Assembly: GCF_001522545.3 (NCBI RefSeq) | Contig: NC_031770.1 | Span: 32,496,566 to 32,560,565, forward strand | Direction: 5' to 3' | DNA length: 64,000 bases | From: Parus major | Lineage: Eukaryota; Chordata; Aves; Passeriformes; Paridae | Shown: positions 10,438-19,452 of the stretch, in pieces | Layout of the letters: each line of letters starts with the position of its first letter | How positions within the stretch are numbered: position 1 is the stretch's first letter | Made by a program: the position numbers and the translations under genes | The notes under the pieces: generated by a model | What the model saw: only the letters and a program-made list of their open reading frames with translations | Told to the model about the DNA's origin: nothing | Databases searched by the model: none

Positions 10438-10671
10438 GCAGCATAAAAAGAAAAATAAAATAAAACAGTTCAAAACCCAAAGGTGAATTCTGTGCGGCGG
10501 GTGCCTTGGGGAATGTTCCTTCCGGAGTCCATCGTCCGTACTGAAAGTGCTGTGCTCTACCGATCCTTCATTTTTAGGGTTCATTTGGATTAGTGTTTTG
10601 TTTTGTTTTATTCTGTCCAGGTGAGAAATCAGGCTCCAGAAACAGGGCTGTTTCCCCTTCTTTTCCGCTGC
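10438..10671 (-). other. VEGFA: Open read-through frame after the VEGFA stop (VEGF-Ax position)
   Basis: Continuing in frame past the TGA at 10672-10674, 78 sense codons follow before TAA at 10435-10437. The extension starts AAEKKGKQPCFWSLISH and ends in a hydrophobic run. In mammals, regulated read-through of this stop makes VEGF-Ax with 22 extra residues ending SLTRKD. Here the second mammalian stop is absent. Whether read-through occurs in birds is unknown, so this is annotated as a potential extension and not as coding sequence. Confidence 0.4.
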
Positions 10672-10693
10672 TCACCGTCTAGGTTTTTCACAT
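10672..10693 (-). CDS. VEGFA: VEGFA exon 8 (8a), C-terminal tail CEKPRR and stop
   Basis: The acceptor TTTGACAG precedes A TGT GAA AAA CCT AGA CGG TGA. The first base completes the arginine codon begun at the end of exon 7, and the exon encodes CEKPRR followed by TGA. The terminal Lys-Pro-Arg-Arg (CendR motif) binds neuropilin-1 and is needed for full VEGFR2/NRP1 signalling; human has CDKPRR. The exon can also be joined straight to exon 5 (122-type isoform), because both junctions have the same phase. The stop context is TGA GCA. Confidence 0.95.
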
Positions 10694-12930
10694 CTGTCAA
10701 AGAGAAGGAAGGAAAAAAAGAGAACGGGGTTAATGTTTGTGATGGGAGTGCAACTAGGGCAGGGAAGGGAAGTAAGGGTGGTGGCTAATGTGTTTAAGAG
10801 CACATGGTGTTAAGACATGACATGACTGTCACTGGTGGGGTGAAGTGCTGTGCAGATGGGCAAATCAGCTGAGAATCTCTACCCCACAAATGGGTCAGTG
10901 AATTCTATTCCACCAGGCTCACCTAGACAGAGCAGGGGGAATACTCAAATGGGTAAATTTAGGAGCAGAATCAGTGGCATCCTCGCAAAAAATCTGAGTG
11001 TTTTGTTTGCATCTTTGCACACCACACACACAAATACAAACATAGAAAAACAAGGCTAAGCAATACATGCAGAGACATGCCCTCAGCTCTCCACCTAGAC
11101 TCTTGTTTGGAAGCAGTGCAGACAACAAGACCTCATGCAGGCAAGAAGGTGAAAAGTAAGTGCCTTTCATTCCACTAGCTGCTGTGAGTGGGGGTTAGCA
11201 CCAGAGAACAGTTGTGCCCTGAAGAAGCATCAGGAGAAATGAGAATTCACCCTCCCCTGTAGGTCCCAGTTCTAATTCTACAAGAAAGAGCAAGACGGAC
11301 TTCAGTTTAACCAGCTTTTTATCTGGAAACTGATAAGCTAACCACTCCTATGACTCCTTCCCATTTTTCTGGCCAACATATCACCTCTGGAAACCTCTCT
11401 TAGTGCCCACTATCCCATAACAGAGAGGAACTAGTAAGAGAAAACTAGCAAACCCCTTCTATCATCATGACTTTTTTAGAGTATTGTTTGGCTTTTCATT
11501 GTATTTGTTACTGTTTCTCACCCTCCAAACTCTGTTGGGTAATTATCAGTTTCTCTGGACTTTGGAAAAGAAGAAGGAGGAAAAGGCCAACATTAAGTCT
11601 GGTCTCAGACTTCAGGGGTTTTGCTCGCTAGGAGAAGTTTAACTCTGAAAGTTGCTCTATTCTGGCCTCTCCATCAATTACTTTCCCACTGAAATTAGAG
11701 CACCCCAGAAAAATTCTCTGTATACAGAGCAACTTCCATCATGCTAACAGTGCCAATGCCTCTCCGGCTTGGACTCAAAACATTTTCACACCCAAAGGAA
11801 GCACTTGCTACTTGTATTAGCCTTAGCCACCTAGCCAATGGATATCTCCTCTTTTCAGGATACAGCCACAGAGGACTCTGGATTGCTCTCCCTTGTATTC
11901 TCCTGTTGAGCTGCTGCCACTGCAATACTGCAGAAACAGGAACAATCTCCTAGACCTGTGTGAAAGGGATCTGAGTTCAGAGTCACAGCCAAGTGCTCAT
12001 TAGCAACCTTATTTATATATCTCCCTCTACACAGGTAGGATGATCTCACACCAGAGGTGCACACATAGCTTGTTCGAATCAAGACACCCCAATGAGCTCA
12101 CCAAAGTGCTCAGGTGAGAACTGGGAATCGGTTTTCTTATGTGTCTGTTCCACAGATGGTGTGTGACAGCAGTCAGATGACACATGCACAGCATAGATCT
12201 CCAAACTAACACTAACCCCACAGTCCCTTTATGTCTCCCACCTCCCATCTGAAATACACACCTCTGCCTTCACCCAGAGTCAGACTTAAATCTGCTGTAT
12301 TCCATTCACAGTCCTGAGTGCAGCCTCTGAAACCACAACTCTGGACAGGACATGGACAGGGAACTGTGACCACACTACAAGAGGACAGGGTGCTCTCCCT
12401 GGCTTTTAGAAGAACAAAGAGGCAAAGGAGAATGTAGGCTCAGCCTTGAGGGGGGCTCCTACTGGCTTTCTTCATTCTGCACACACTAGAGCATCTACAA
12501 GCCACAGAAAAAGGGCTTGGAAGACAGGGGTGGTCAAATCCTAGTCAGTTGAGGATTTGTCTTTGTCCAACGGTATGCTCAGAGTTGCGTACAGGTAAGG
12601 TACAGAGGGGTAAAGACCCTCCCCCTGCCTACCTCAGCAACATGAACTCCATTATCCTGTTGTATGGTAAAGAATACCTGGGATACAAAGGGCCTGTCTC
12701 TGGGAGCCATTCCCATTCAAGTCCTGAGAGCACACCTGAAACGCACAGCTGGCCTCTGACACAAGGAAACAGTCCTCATCCCAGTTAGCCCCTCTGCTCG
12801 CCGGGCCCATGTAGGACAGAGAAAAGTAATCAAATAGCACTGGTGCCAGAAGTCAGCAGGAAGCAAGCTCCCCCCATCTTTCTCTTTCTCTCTCTTTCTT
12901 TTTCTGTGTTTCATCCTTCAGGACACAAAC
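10694..12930 (-). other. VEGFA intron 7
   Basis: Donor GTTTGT after exon 7 and acceptor TTTGACAG before exon 8. Just inside the donor (plus strand 12878-12916) is a purine-rich run in transcript sense, AAAGAGAGAGAAAGAGAAAG, a candidate intronic splicing enhancer. I see no gene or clear transposon in the rest. Confidence 0.85.
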
Positions 12931-13062
12931 CTGCAAGTGCGCTCGTTTAACTCAAGCTGCCTCGACTTGCAACGTGAGTCTGTGAATTTGCAGGAACATT
13001 TACAGGTCTGGGGATCTTGTACAAACAAGTGCTTTCTCCTCTCTGAGCAAGGCTCACAGTGA
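12931..13062 (-). CDS. VEGFA: VEGFA exon 7, heparin- and neuropilin-binding domain
   Basis: 132 nt, the same length as human exon 7, between acceptor TTTTTGCAG and donor GTTTGT. It encodes [20 protein letters not shown] followed by [20 protein letters not shown] and RTC, with the first and last codons shared with neighbours. The eight cysteines form the disulfide-rich heparin-binding domain; the ERRKHLFVQ segment is the heparin/NRP1 contact region. Avian-type differences from human are HCEP for PCGP, CKFTD for CKNTD and CKSRQ for CKARQ. Skipping this exon gives shorter, freely diffusible forms. Confidence 0.97.
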
Positions 13063-14191
13063 CTGCAAAAAGGCAAAAGGAAAGATGTCTAAGCTACAGC
13101 GCTTCAGCAGAAAGAAAATACACATGCAACACCCTGAACATCAAAGCAATCCCCTTGCCCCCTCCCGCGGCCCCCATGCTGCCCACTGGAGTGCCACGGG
13201 CTGATGGATTTTCCAGCAGCACCTCGACAGCCCCAGGACAGCAACCCCTTGCATTAGCATAGAGAAAGAAAACAGGCCTTCTGCACAGTATTCACAAATG
13301 CTGCATTGGATCCATTGGCTCAGGCCAGAGGGAGTAAGAAGGGGAAAGCAAGGATGGGAAGGTGAGAGGTCCCAGCCAGCTATTGACACATCAATGAAAG
13401 AAGTTCTCTGAAGTGGACTATTTGAGTAGAAAGAGGCCAGCGGCTAAACAAGTTTAAGTACACAGGGTCTATCCTTCCCTGGAAAGCAGCTGGGCTCCAG
13501 CATCATATGCTAGTCTCTGCAGCCGGCACTGCCCTCCTTTCTGTAAGCCCCATCCCAACTTTGCCACCTAAGCATCGCCTATGGAGGGGCCGTGAATTTA
13601 CAATGCAGAATTTTGTGAACCACCATGAGAGAGGCAGAGCAGAAGAGACAGGGAGACAAGCCACCAAATCCAGCAGAAAGAGAGAGAAAAAAAAAAAACA
13701 GACAGAGATCCCCCCTGGCTCCCCCTCTCTGGCTTCCCGCTGTCCCCCTTCTCCTTTCCACCTGTGACTCCACCAGACACACACGCACATGTGCACACGC
13801 ACGCACACACACATACACACATGCATGGTAGATGTCAGCCTGCCTGTCACCAGTCATCATAGCAGTGAGGGCACGAGACAAGTGGTGGAAAGCAGAAGAC
13901 AGAGCTGCAACTGAAAGGCATGAAGAAGTGCAGGGTACTCGTCCACCCACCACACTCTTGTGACTTGGGACAATGGTCACCACTGATGATTAGAGAGCCA
14001 AGCAAGCTAAAGGCAGCTTCCCTGAGATAGCCTTAGTGCCAGAGCAGTGCCACCACCAGTGCTGCCCCTGCAGGATCTGCAGCCCACCAGTGACTGGGAG
14101 GGGAGGGTGAGATTTGAGCGAGCAGCAAGCAGGCAGACTGGTTTGGGGAGAGGGAGGGAAGAGAGTCTACAAGCAGAGGACACAAACGTAC
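13063..14191 (-). other. VEGFA intron 6
   Basis: Donor GTACGTTTG after exon 6a, acceptor TTTTTGCAG before exon 7. Reading through the donor reaches TAG after eight further codons (TTG TAC ... TTG, then TAG). A CA/TG-rich microsatellite lies at 13776-13822. The remainder contains nothing I can name. Confidence 0.85.
13776..13822. repeat. CA/TG-rich microsatellite
   Basis: Interrupted ACACAC/GCACGCAC run with CATGTG in its middle, within VEGFA intron 6. Overlapping cysteine/valine-rich open frames over it are repeat artefacts. Confidence 0.8.
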
Positions 14192-14263
14192 AAGCTGAGT
14201 GGTTTGTACCGGCCTTTCTTGCGCTTTCTCTTTTGACCCTTCCCCCTTCCTCGCTTTGATTTT
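14192..14263 (-). CDS. VEGFA: VEGFA exon 6a, basic heparin/matrix-binding segment
   Basis: 72 nt, matching the human exon 6a length, with acceptor TTTTTCTTCCAG and donor GTACGT. It encodes KSKRGRGKGQKRKRKKGRYK then PLS, with split codons at both ends. This very basic segment retains VEGF on heparan sulfate and matrix; including it gives the long matrix-bound isoform and skipping it joins exon 5 to exon 7 in frame (166-type). From memory, chicken has GKGKG and KPPS where this bird has GRGKG and KPLS. The unusually long pyrimidine tract upstream may influence inclusion. Confidence 0.96.
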
Positions 14264-14377
14264 CTGGAAGAAAAACAAAAAAAAAAAAAAAAAAAGAGAA
14301 AGAGAGAGAGGGGGAAAGAAAGGGAGAGATAGAGAGAAAACGGAAGAAAACGCAAGGAAGAAGAGGAAAAAAATACA
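14264..14377 (-). promoter_or_regulatory. Extended polypyrimidine tract before exon 6a
   Basis: On the transcript strand, roughly 110 nt directly upstream of exon 6a are almost entirely U and C. They include a run of about 19 T and repeated CTCTCTCT and TTCTT motifs, broken by only a few purines. UCUU and CUCUCU are the known preferences of polypyrimidine-tract-binding protein, a regulator of alternative exons. The tract is seen directly; a role in choosing exon 6a is inference. Confidence 0.6.
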
Positions 14378-17006
14378 GCCATGTGCCTTGCTGGGAGGGG
14401 AGAAGCACATGAGGCAGGACTGGAGAGTAAATCCCAGGGTCGAAGCACAGATCTCCACCTTGCACACACATTCACCGGCTCCGGCGCTCCTGTCAGCTCT
14501 GCAAACAGCCTGCCCACAGCCAAGCAAACACCAGGGAACTCAGCAGAGAACGTGTCCTGCAAGGCTGCTGTGAGCAGAAGTGGATCTGCTGGAACCTCAG
14601 AGGGGCATCTTCCCCCTCCAGAGAGGGGTAGTGGGAAAGGGGCAGGGGGTGAGAGGGAGAAGGAACAGAAAGCTTTGTGAAAGCATCACACCACCGCAGT
14701 GAGTGCAGACAACCATTCCAGGCGACAAGCACAGGCGCACAATAACTGACAAAAGGCAACCAGAGTGAAAGGACTCTCCTCAGGTTAGAGGAAACAACTC
14801 TAACCTGATGGACTGCCCAGCACTGGGCCTAGCTGAAGGGGCAGCTGAGCTCCAACAGCTCTGCTGCAGGGCGGGTGCCAATCCTGCCCTGAGATGGGAG
14901 CACTCCGCAGACAAGGGAAGATATTTGATGTACACAGCACTGCTGTGTGGGAGAGGGTTATCCAACCTGAAGGCTTTGCTCATTCACCTCACCTCCTGCC
15001 TGTGGTTCAGAGGACTCCAGGAGACCTTACTTGGATGTCTGTAACATCTCCTCTGGCAGCCTCCATTCTGAGTACTGAAGAGTAAAGAGGGGGAAGAGGA
15101 AGGCCTGACCTAGTTATTTTACCCAGGAGAAAACCAGCAAGCAGCTTTCAGTTCTTCCCTCCTTTCCCTCCTGTCACCTTCCACGTGGATCTGCCATACA
15201 AACAAGCAGATGGAGCCAAGGCACTGACTCCATTCTGAAAAATTCACCAGTTGCCTCATTCTTGGGCAGGAGCTGAGCAGGCAGGGGCTAGGACATGTAG
15301 TCCTGGACACTAACCATGGATCCCTATGGGCCATTTGAGAGCACAAGGAGCGAGGGAGGCTGGAGCCTGTACTTCTCCTTGAGCCACATTAGCACAGGAG
15401 CAGGGGAGAGACATGCAAGGAAAAGGCCCTAGGCAAAGCACCAGGGCTTGTCAGGCAAATGAGTCCCATCTCTGAGGCAGTTCAGCAAAGGCTCCCTTGT
15501 TCCCTGGTGCAGCCCACCTCGGAGAGAGCTGTCAAAGGGAACTGGGGACACAGAAGAGAAAGCACCATATGTGTCTCCTAGGCCCTGTTCAAGTTGTCTC
15601 ACTGGAACAAGTGTCAGAGCATCAGCTCAGTCCTGGTTCTGCCCTACATGTCAGGCAGGAGTCACAGGGAGACGGTGAGGGGAAGAAAATCAACCTGAAG
15701 GGAGGAGAGGGGTACCAATATAACAAGACTTTCAATCCAGCACAAATCAAAACACACCAGTCTCTCCCATCCCTTCCCTTCCTTCCCTGGGGAGTGCAGA
15801 ACCAGCAAAGAGCAGGCAAGGGTGCTGTTAGAAAAGGAAAGTGAATGCAACACAATCCGAGCTGGCTGCTACACCCACACCTCATCCTCACCAGAGCTCA
15901 CACAGACCAAACTCTCACACACCTTCAAACTACAGAGCCACACAGACCGACCGGCCCCGACCGGCCCTGTGCAGAGAGGACTGTTGGCTGCACTCAGTCT
16001 GATGCAGCCAGGAGCAGATTTCCAGGGGGAGGAGGAGAGGCTGGAAGGCAGCTAGAAACATCCAACCACCAGGAGAGGGGTGAAAGAAGCTCTCTCTCTC
16101 CTGTTTGCTCCCTCTGTCTCAGATTCAGTCGCATCTCTTCACTCCTTCCTCTCCAACTCCGCACCTCTAAATGGCAGTTGCTTTCCCAGTCATGCACAGC
16201 CCAGCTGATCCTCTCACTCAGAGAGACCATTCTTTCCTTTTAATGTTGTTTCATATTTTATGCACGACCCTGCAACTACTGCAGGATTAGACTTATTTTT
16301 CTACTTTCCACAACCTTTTTACTGTGGGGAGAAGTAAATGGAAGGCTGTGACTTAACCTTCTTCAGGCCACCAAAGCAAATCTATCAAGATTCAAAAAAT
16401 GCTTCATGAAAGCTTTCACTGAGACCCAGCTAGGACACCCACCTCCCTTTACACCCTCCCAGGTCCCCACCCAACCAAAACCAATGTCACATCCTGCATG
16501 GCATCAGTCCTGCCTCCACCAGGCCTCTACTTCCACCTCTCCCTGTAGCCAGCGGAGTTCCTACCAAAGCTGCTGTGAAAGAAGCCAGCAAGTACTCACT
16601 CAAGCAGCAAGAAAAAAATTAATAATAAAGGAAGGCAGCAATTTGCAGTAACCAGAAACACCCTAGGAAGAGGGAAGGGGAGAATGGGGGCTGCACCTTG
16701 AATCCATTCCAGCAGGACAGACACGATGGGACTTCCCTGACTCGGGAAAAAGCATTAGGAATGACTGCTGTGGCCATGGGTCATGCAAGGTCCATGTCTG
16801 GGGTATGAAGGAAGGACCATCAGATCTGAGTTTCTGTGACCACCTGGAATGGATTCAGAGCATCGCCCCATGCAGTACCATATGGCATTTCCAAAAACAC
16901 CTTCTTAAAGTGAGTATATCCAACTGAAGGAAAGGGCATGGGGAAGTGGGGAGAGGAAATGCCAACCAACCACCAAAAGAGAAAGGAGGAAAGGCTTGTC
17001 ACTTAC
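14264..17006 (-). other. VEGFA intron 5
   Basis: Canonical donor GTAAGT after exon 5, acceptor TTCCAG before exon 6a. It contains a CCACGTGG palindromic E-box at about 15182 and the pyrimidine tract annotated separately. Open frames of up to 164 codons on either strand near exon 6a are read-through or antisense shadows of that tract and the exon. Confidence 0.85.
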
Positions 17007-17039
17007 TTTTCTTGTTTGTTTTTGACATCTTTCTTTGGT
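17007..17039 (-). CDS. VEGFA: VEGFA exon 5, plasmin-site/linker exon
   Basis: 33 nt between acceptor CCCCACAG and donor GTAAGT. It encodes PKKDVKNKQE with split codons at both ends. Human exon 5 is 30 nt, so this version has one extra residue, which is why avian isoforms are numbered one higher (166 rather than 165). The segment links the cystine-knot domain to the basic exons, and in human it carries the plasmin cleavage region. The exon ends in AA, which completes to Lys with exon 6a or exon 8 and to Asn with exon 7. Confidence 0.96.
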
Positions 17040-17455
17040 CTGTGGGGAAAGACAGAACAAAGACCTCATTAGAAGAGAGTTTATCACATATACTTCTGAT
17101 ATCATCCCCAGTTCCCACCAAGTCCAGGGAAGGACATGTACAGGCAGCATTGCAGGATGCCCATGGCACAGGTGAAGTGGTCCATCTCAAAATGCTTTTG
17201 CTCTCCTGTTGATCCATGCTGGTGGCTAGTGCCAAAAGATCCCAGGATGTAGGTTAGCACTGTCCACCTGTGATAGCTAGAGATGGAAGAGCCCTGACAG
17301 CAGAGGGCTTTTTTTCCCAGGCTCAACCATCCCACTGCAAACCAACCAAGTAGGCTGAAGAAGTGTCTGAACAAGAGTCCCAACCCAATGGCAGAAAAAA
17401 GGAAAGGCTCAGAGTAAGTTTATTTCAAGAGGAACCAGTGTTGCTCCATTCTCAC
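17040..17455 (-). other. VEGFA intron 4
   Basis: 416 nt, donor GTGAGA, acceptor CCCCACAG. No internal feature noticed. Confidence 0.9.
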
Positions 17456-17532
17456 CTGCAGTCACATTTACTGTGCTGTAAGAAGCTCATGTGTGATATG
17501 TGCTGACTCTGATGGGGTTTAATTCTCATGAT
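17456..17532 (-). CDS. VEGFA: VEGFA exon 4, end of the cystine-knot domain
   Basis: 77 nt as in human, acceptor CATTCCAG and donor GTGAGA. It encodes [20 protein letters not shown] then SKCDC plus the first two bases of Arg. It supplies the last strands and two knot cysteines (CDC) of the receptor-binding domain, including the RIKPHQ...M loop that contacts VEGFR1/2. Differences from human (QSQHISHM for QGQHIGEM, SKCDC for NKCEC) are in variable positions. Confidence 0.97.
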
Positions 17533-19255
17533 CTGGAATGAAAGAAACAGAGAGGGTCACTGCCTGTTCACTCTTCATCTTCAAATCAGGCTGTTGTACA
17601 GCAAAGCACTAACACCCCAGGTGCTCCTGGGAAGAGCAGGGCAGAGTTTGAGCTAGCTCTGAGGCCCTGTACTCCCAGTCAGAAAAGGCCTTTGATCACA
17701 AGCGAGCAGCAACACCAGACTTGTGCCAAAGCTCTGTTTGCTCATGCATGTCTGGTGCCAGCTCTGGTGGACTGCCTTGGAGACAGGCATGGGAGAGGGT
17801 ATACCACCATAGCAAGGTTCTCAATGAGCCCTCCCTGGCTAATGCTGGACAAACAGTAGCTGAACATCCAGCCTGATCGTGCACAAGCCATGCTCAGTCG
17901 CACGCAAAGGTCCCAGTTGAAAATTCCAAATCCAGGTCCTCTTCCTTATGCCACCATTCCTTCCCAGCTGACATCTCACTTTCTCAGTAACTTGACAAAC
18001 AAAAGAAATCTGGAGATCTGTGTTTAAAAGAGTCCTGCAAAGCTAGACATCACCCAGACCCAAGCCCCAGGTACCTCCAGGGAAGTTATTTAGAAGCTAT
18101 GGAGTATTGTCACATTCTCTTAACCCAGAACACAGATGGAAAACTAGCTCTAGAGATCTGCTTAAGTGCCTCTGACTCTTTACAGGCATGCAGGCATACC
18201 AGTCAAGAACTATAATTCAGCAAGGAATGGTAGGAAGAAAACCATCCCTAGCTACATCAAGCTAGTATTGTCTGGCCCAGGCTGGAGCCTGCAAGTGGAG
18301 AAGTAGTATAGGGAACCATGAGAGGGCATAGGCAGGTTCTTCAACAGAGTTCCAACACAGCCCAAATTTCAAGTAAAAGGACCTGCTGGTAAATCACTTA
18401 GTACTGCACATCTCTCATCCATATTAAAAAGTGACAGCAATATTTACAGTGGCCATTTAAGAGGCTAAGGGACAAAAGTAGGCGAGGGAGCCATGGGTTA
18501 CAGGTAAGGGGCACCAGCATGATTTTGGACATGAGCTGGGTTCCAGCCTCACAGACAAGGGCAGTAACAAAGCTCTCTAAAGCAATCCGCATCTTCCCCA
18601 TTGGTCCAGGCTTTGCTATCATGGCCACCTCTGTCTCTTCCAAGAAATGAATTCAGCAGCCTCCAAACAAAAGAAGAAGATGCCCAGAGGCAGAAAAGCT
18701 TTTCCAGCTGACACAGAAGCAGATTGTTTCTTAGAGCCCCTTTAACCCCTACTGTGCCAGGGTAGCTAATGACCCAAATTCCCTGCTCTGTTGGTACAGG
18801 CTGACCTCACATGCCCTTCAGGAGAGAGTACCAACAGGTTCTCCCCTTTTGCCCTACTCAGCTGGGTCAGAACAGCAGCTGTGTGTAGAATTAAGGTGGA
18901 GCAAGAACCAAGGAATATGTTCTTTGAGAACTTGGGAGGTAACACCACCAGAAATGCTCCTTTGCATTCTCTAAGCACGAAGTGCTCGTTTGCAGAAACA
19001 CTCCTTTGCATGCTCCTACCTACTGTATTTGGGCAAGAGCCAAAAACCAGACTTTCCTCTTAGCTTTAAAGAGACATGGGCGACTCATCTTTTAACCCTG
19101 TGTGGTTTAACACAGAGCACCAGAGTCAGAAGACAGGTTCCCTGGGGTAGGTTGCATTTCCTCTGAATTAGCTGGGAGTTGGGACTTGGGGTGGCTGTGA
19201 TGGCTGACTTGTTTCCTTCCAACCATGCATGGCAGATTGCAAGCCGGACCCTCAC
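17533..19255 (-). other. VEGFA intron 3
   Basis: 1723 nt, donor GTGAGG after exon 3, acceptor CCAG before exon 4. No repeat or structured element noticed. A long minus open frame that runs out of exon 3 into this intron is read-through, not coding. Confidence 0.9.
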
Positions 19256-19452
19256 CTCCATTGTGACGTTGTACACATCCACAGGGACACATTCTAGGCC
19301 CTCATCGCCGCAGCAACCCGCACATCTCATCAGAGGCACACAGGATGGCTTGAATATGTACTCCACCTCATCAGGGTACTCCTGGAAAATGTCCACCAGG
19401 GTCTCAATAGTCCTGCAGAAGCTGCGCTCGTAGACTTCCAGGAATTTGATAA
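19256..19452 (-). CDS. VEGFA: VEGFA exon 3, core receptor-binding cystine-knot domain
   Basis: 197 nt, the human exon 3 length, acceptor TTTTAG and donor GTGAGG. After completing Val it encodes [20 protein letters not shown], then [40 protein letters not shown] and NVTME. It holds six cysteines of the PDGF/VEGF knot, including the [12 protein letters not shown] block with the two inter-chain cysteines, and the NVT N-glycosylation site. The [11 protein letters not shown] helix and the YIF segment contribute to the VEGFR2 interface. No disabling change is seen. Confidence 0.98.

Larger units (their letters stand above)
8035..10671 (-). other. VEGFA: VEGFA 3' untranslated region
   Basis: About 2.6 kb between the TGA at 10672-10674 and the terminal poly(A) signal. 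Three blocks align by eye with the human VEGFA 3' UTR: 10196-10230, 8631-8755, and the terminal 8041-8330. In mammals this region controls hypoxic mRNA stabilisation, AU-rich decay, microRNA repression and hnRNP L/GAIT switching. Here it contains several long AU, GU and U tracts that differ from the human sequence. No coding region is supported inside it. Confidence 0.9.

Noticed and set aside
13503..14562. Several minus and plus open frames of 100-164 codons
   Set aside because: They translate the CA/TG repeat, the polypyrimidine tract or read through VEGFA exon 6a. Only 14192-14263 is coding.
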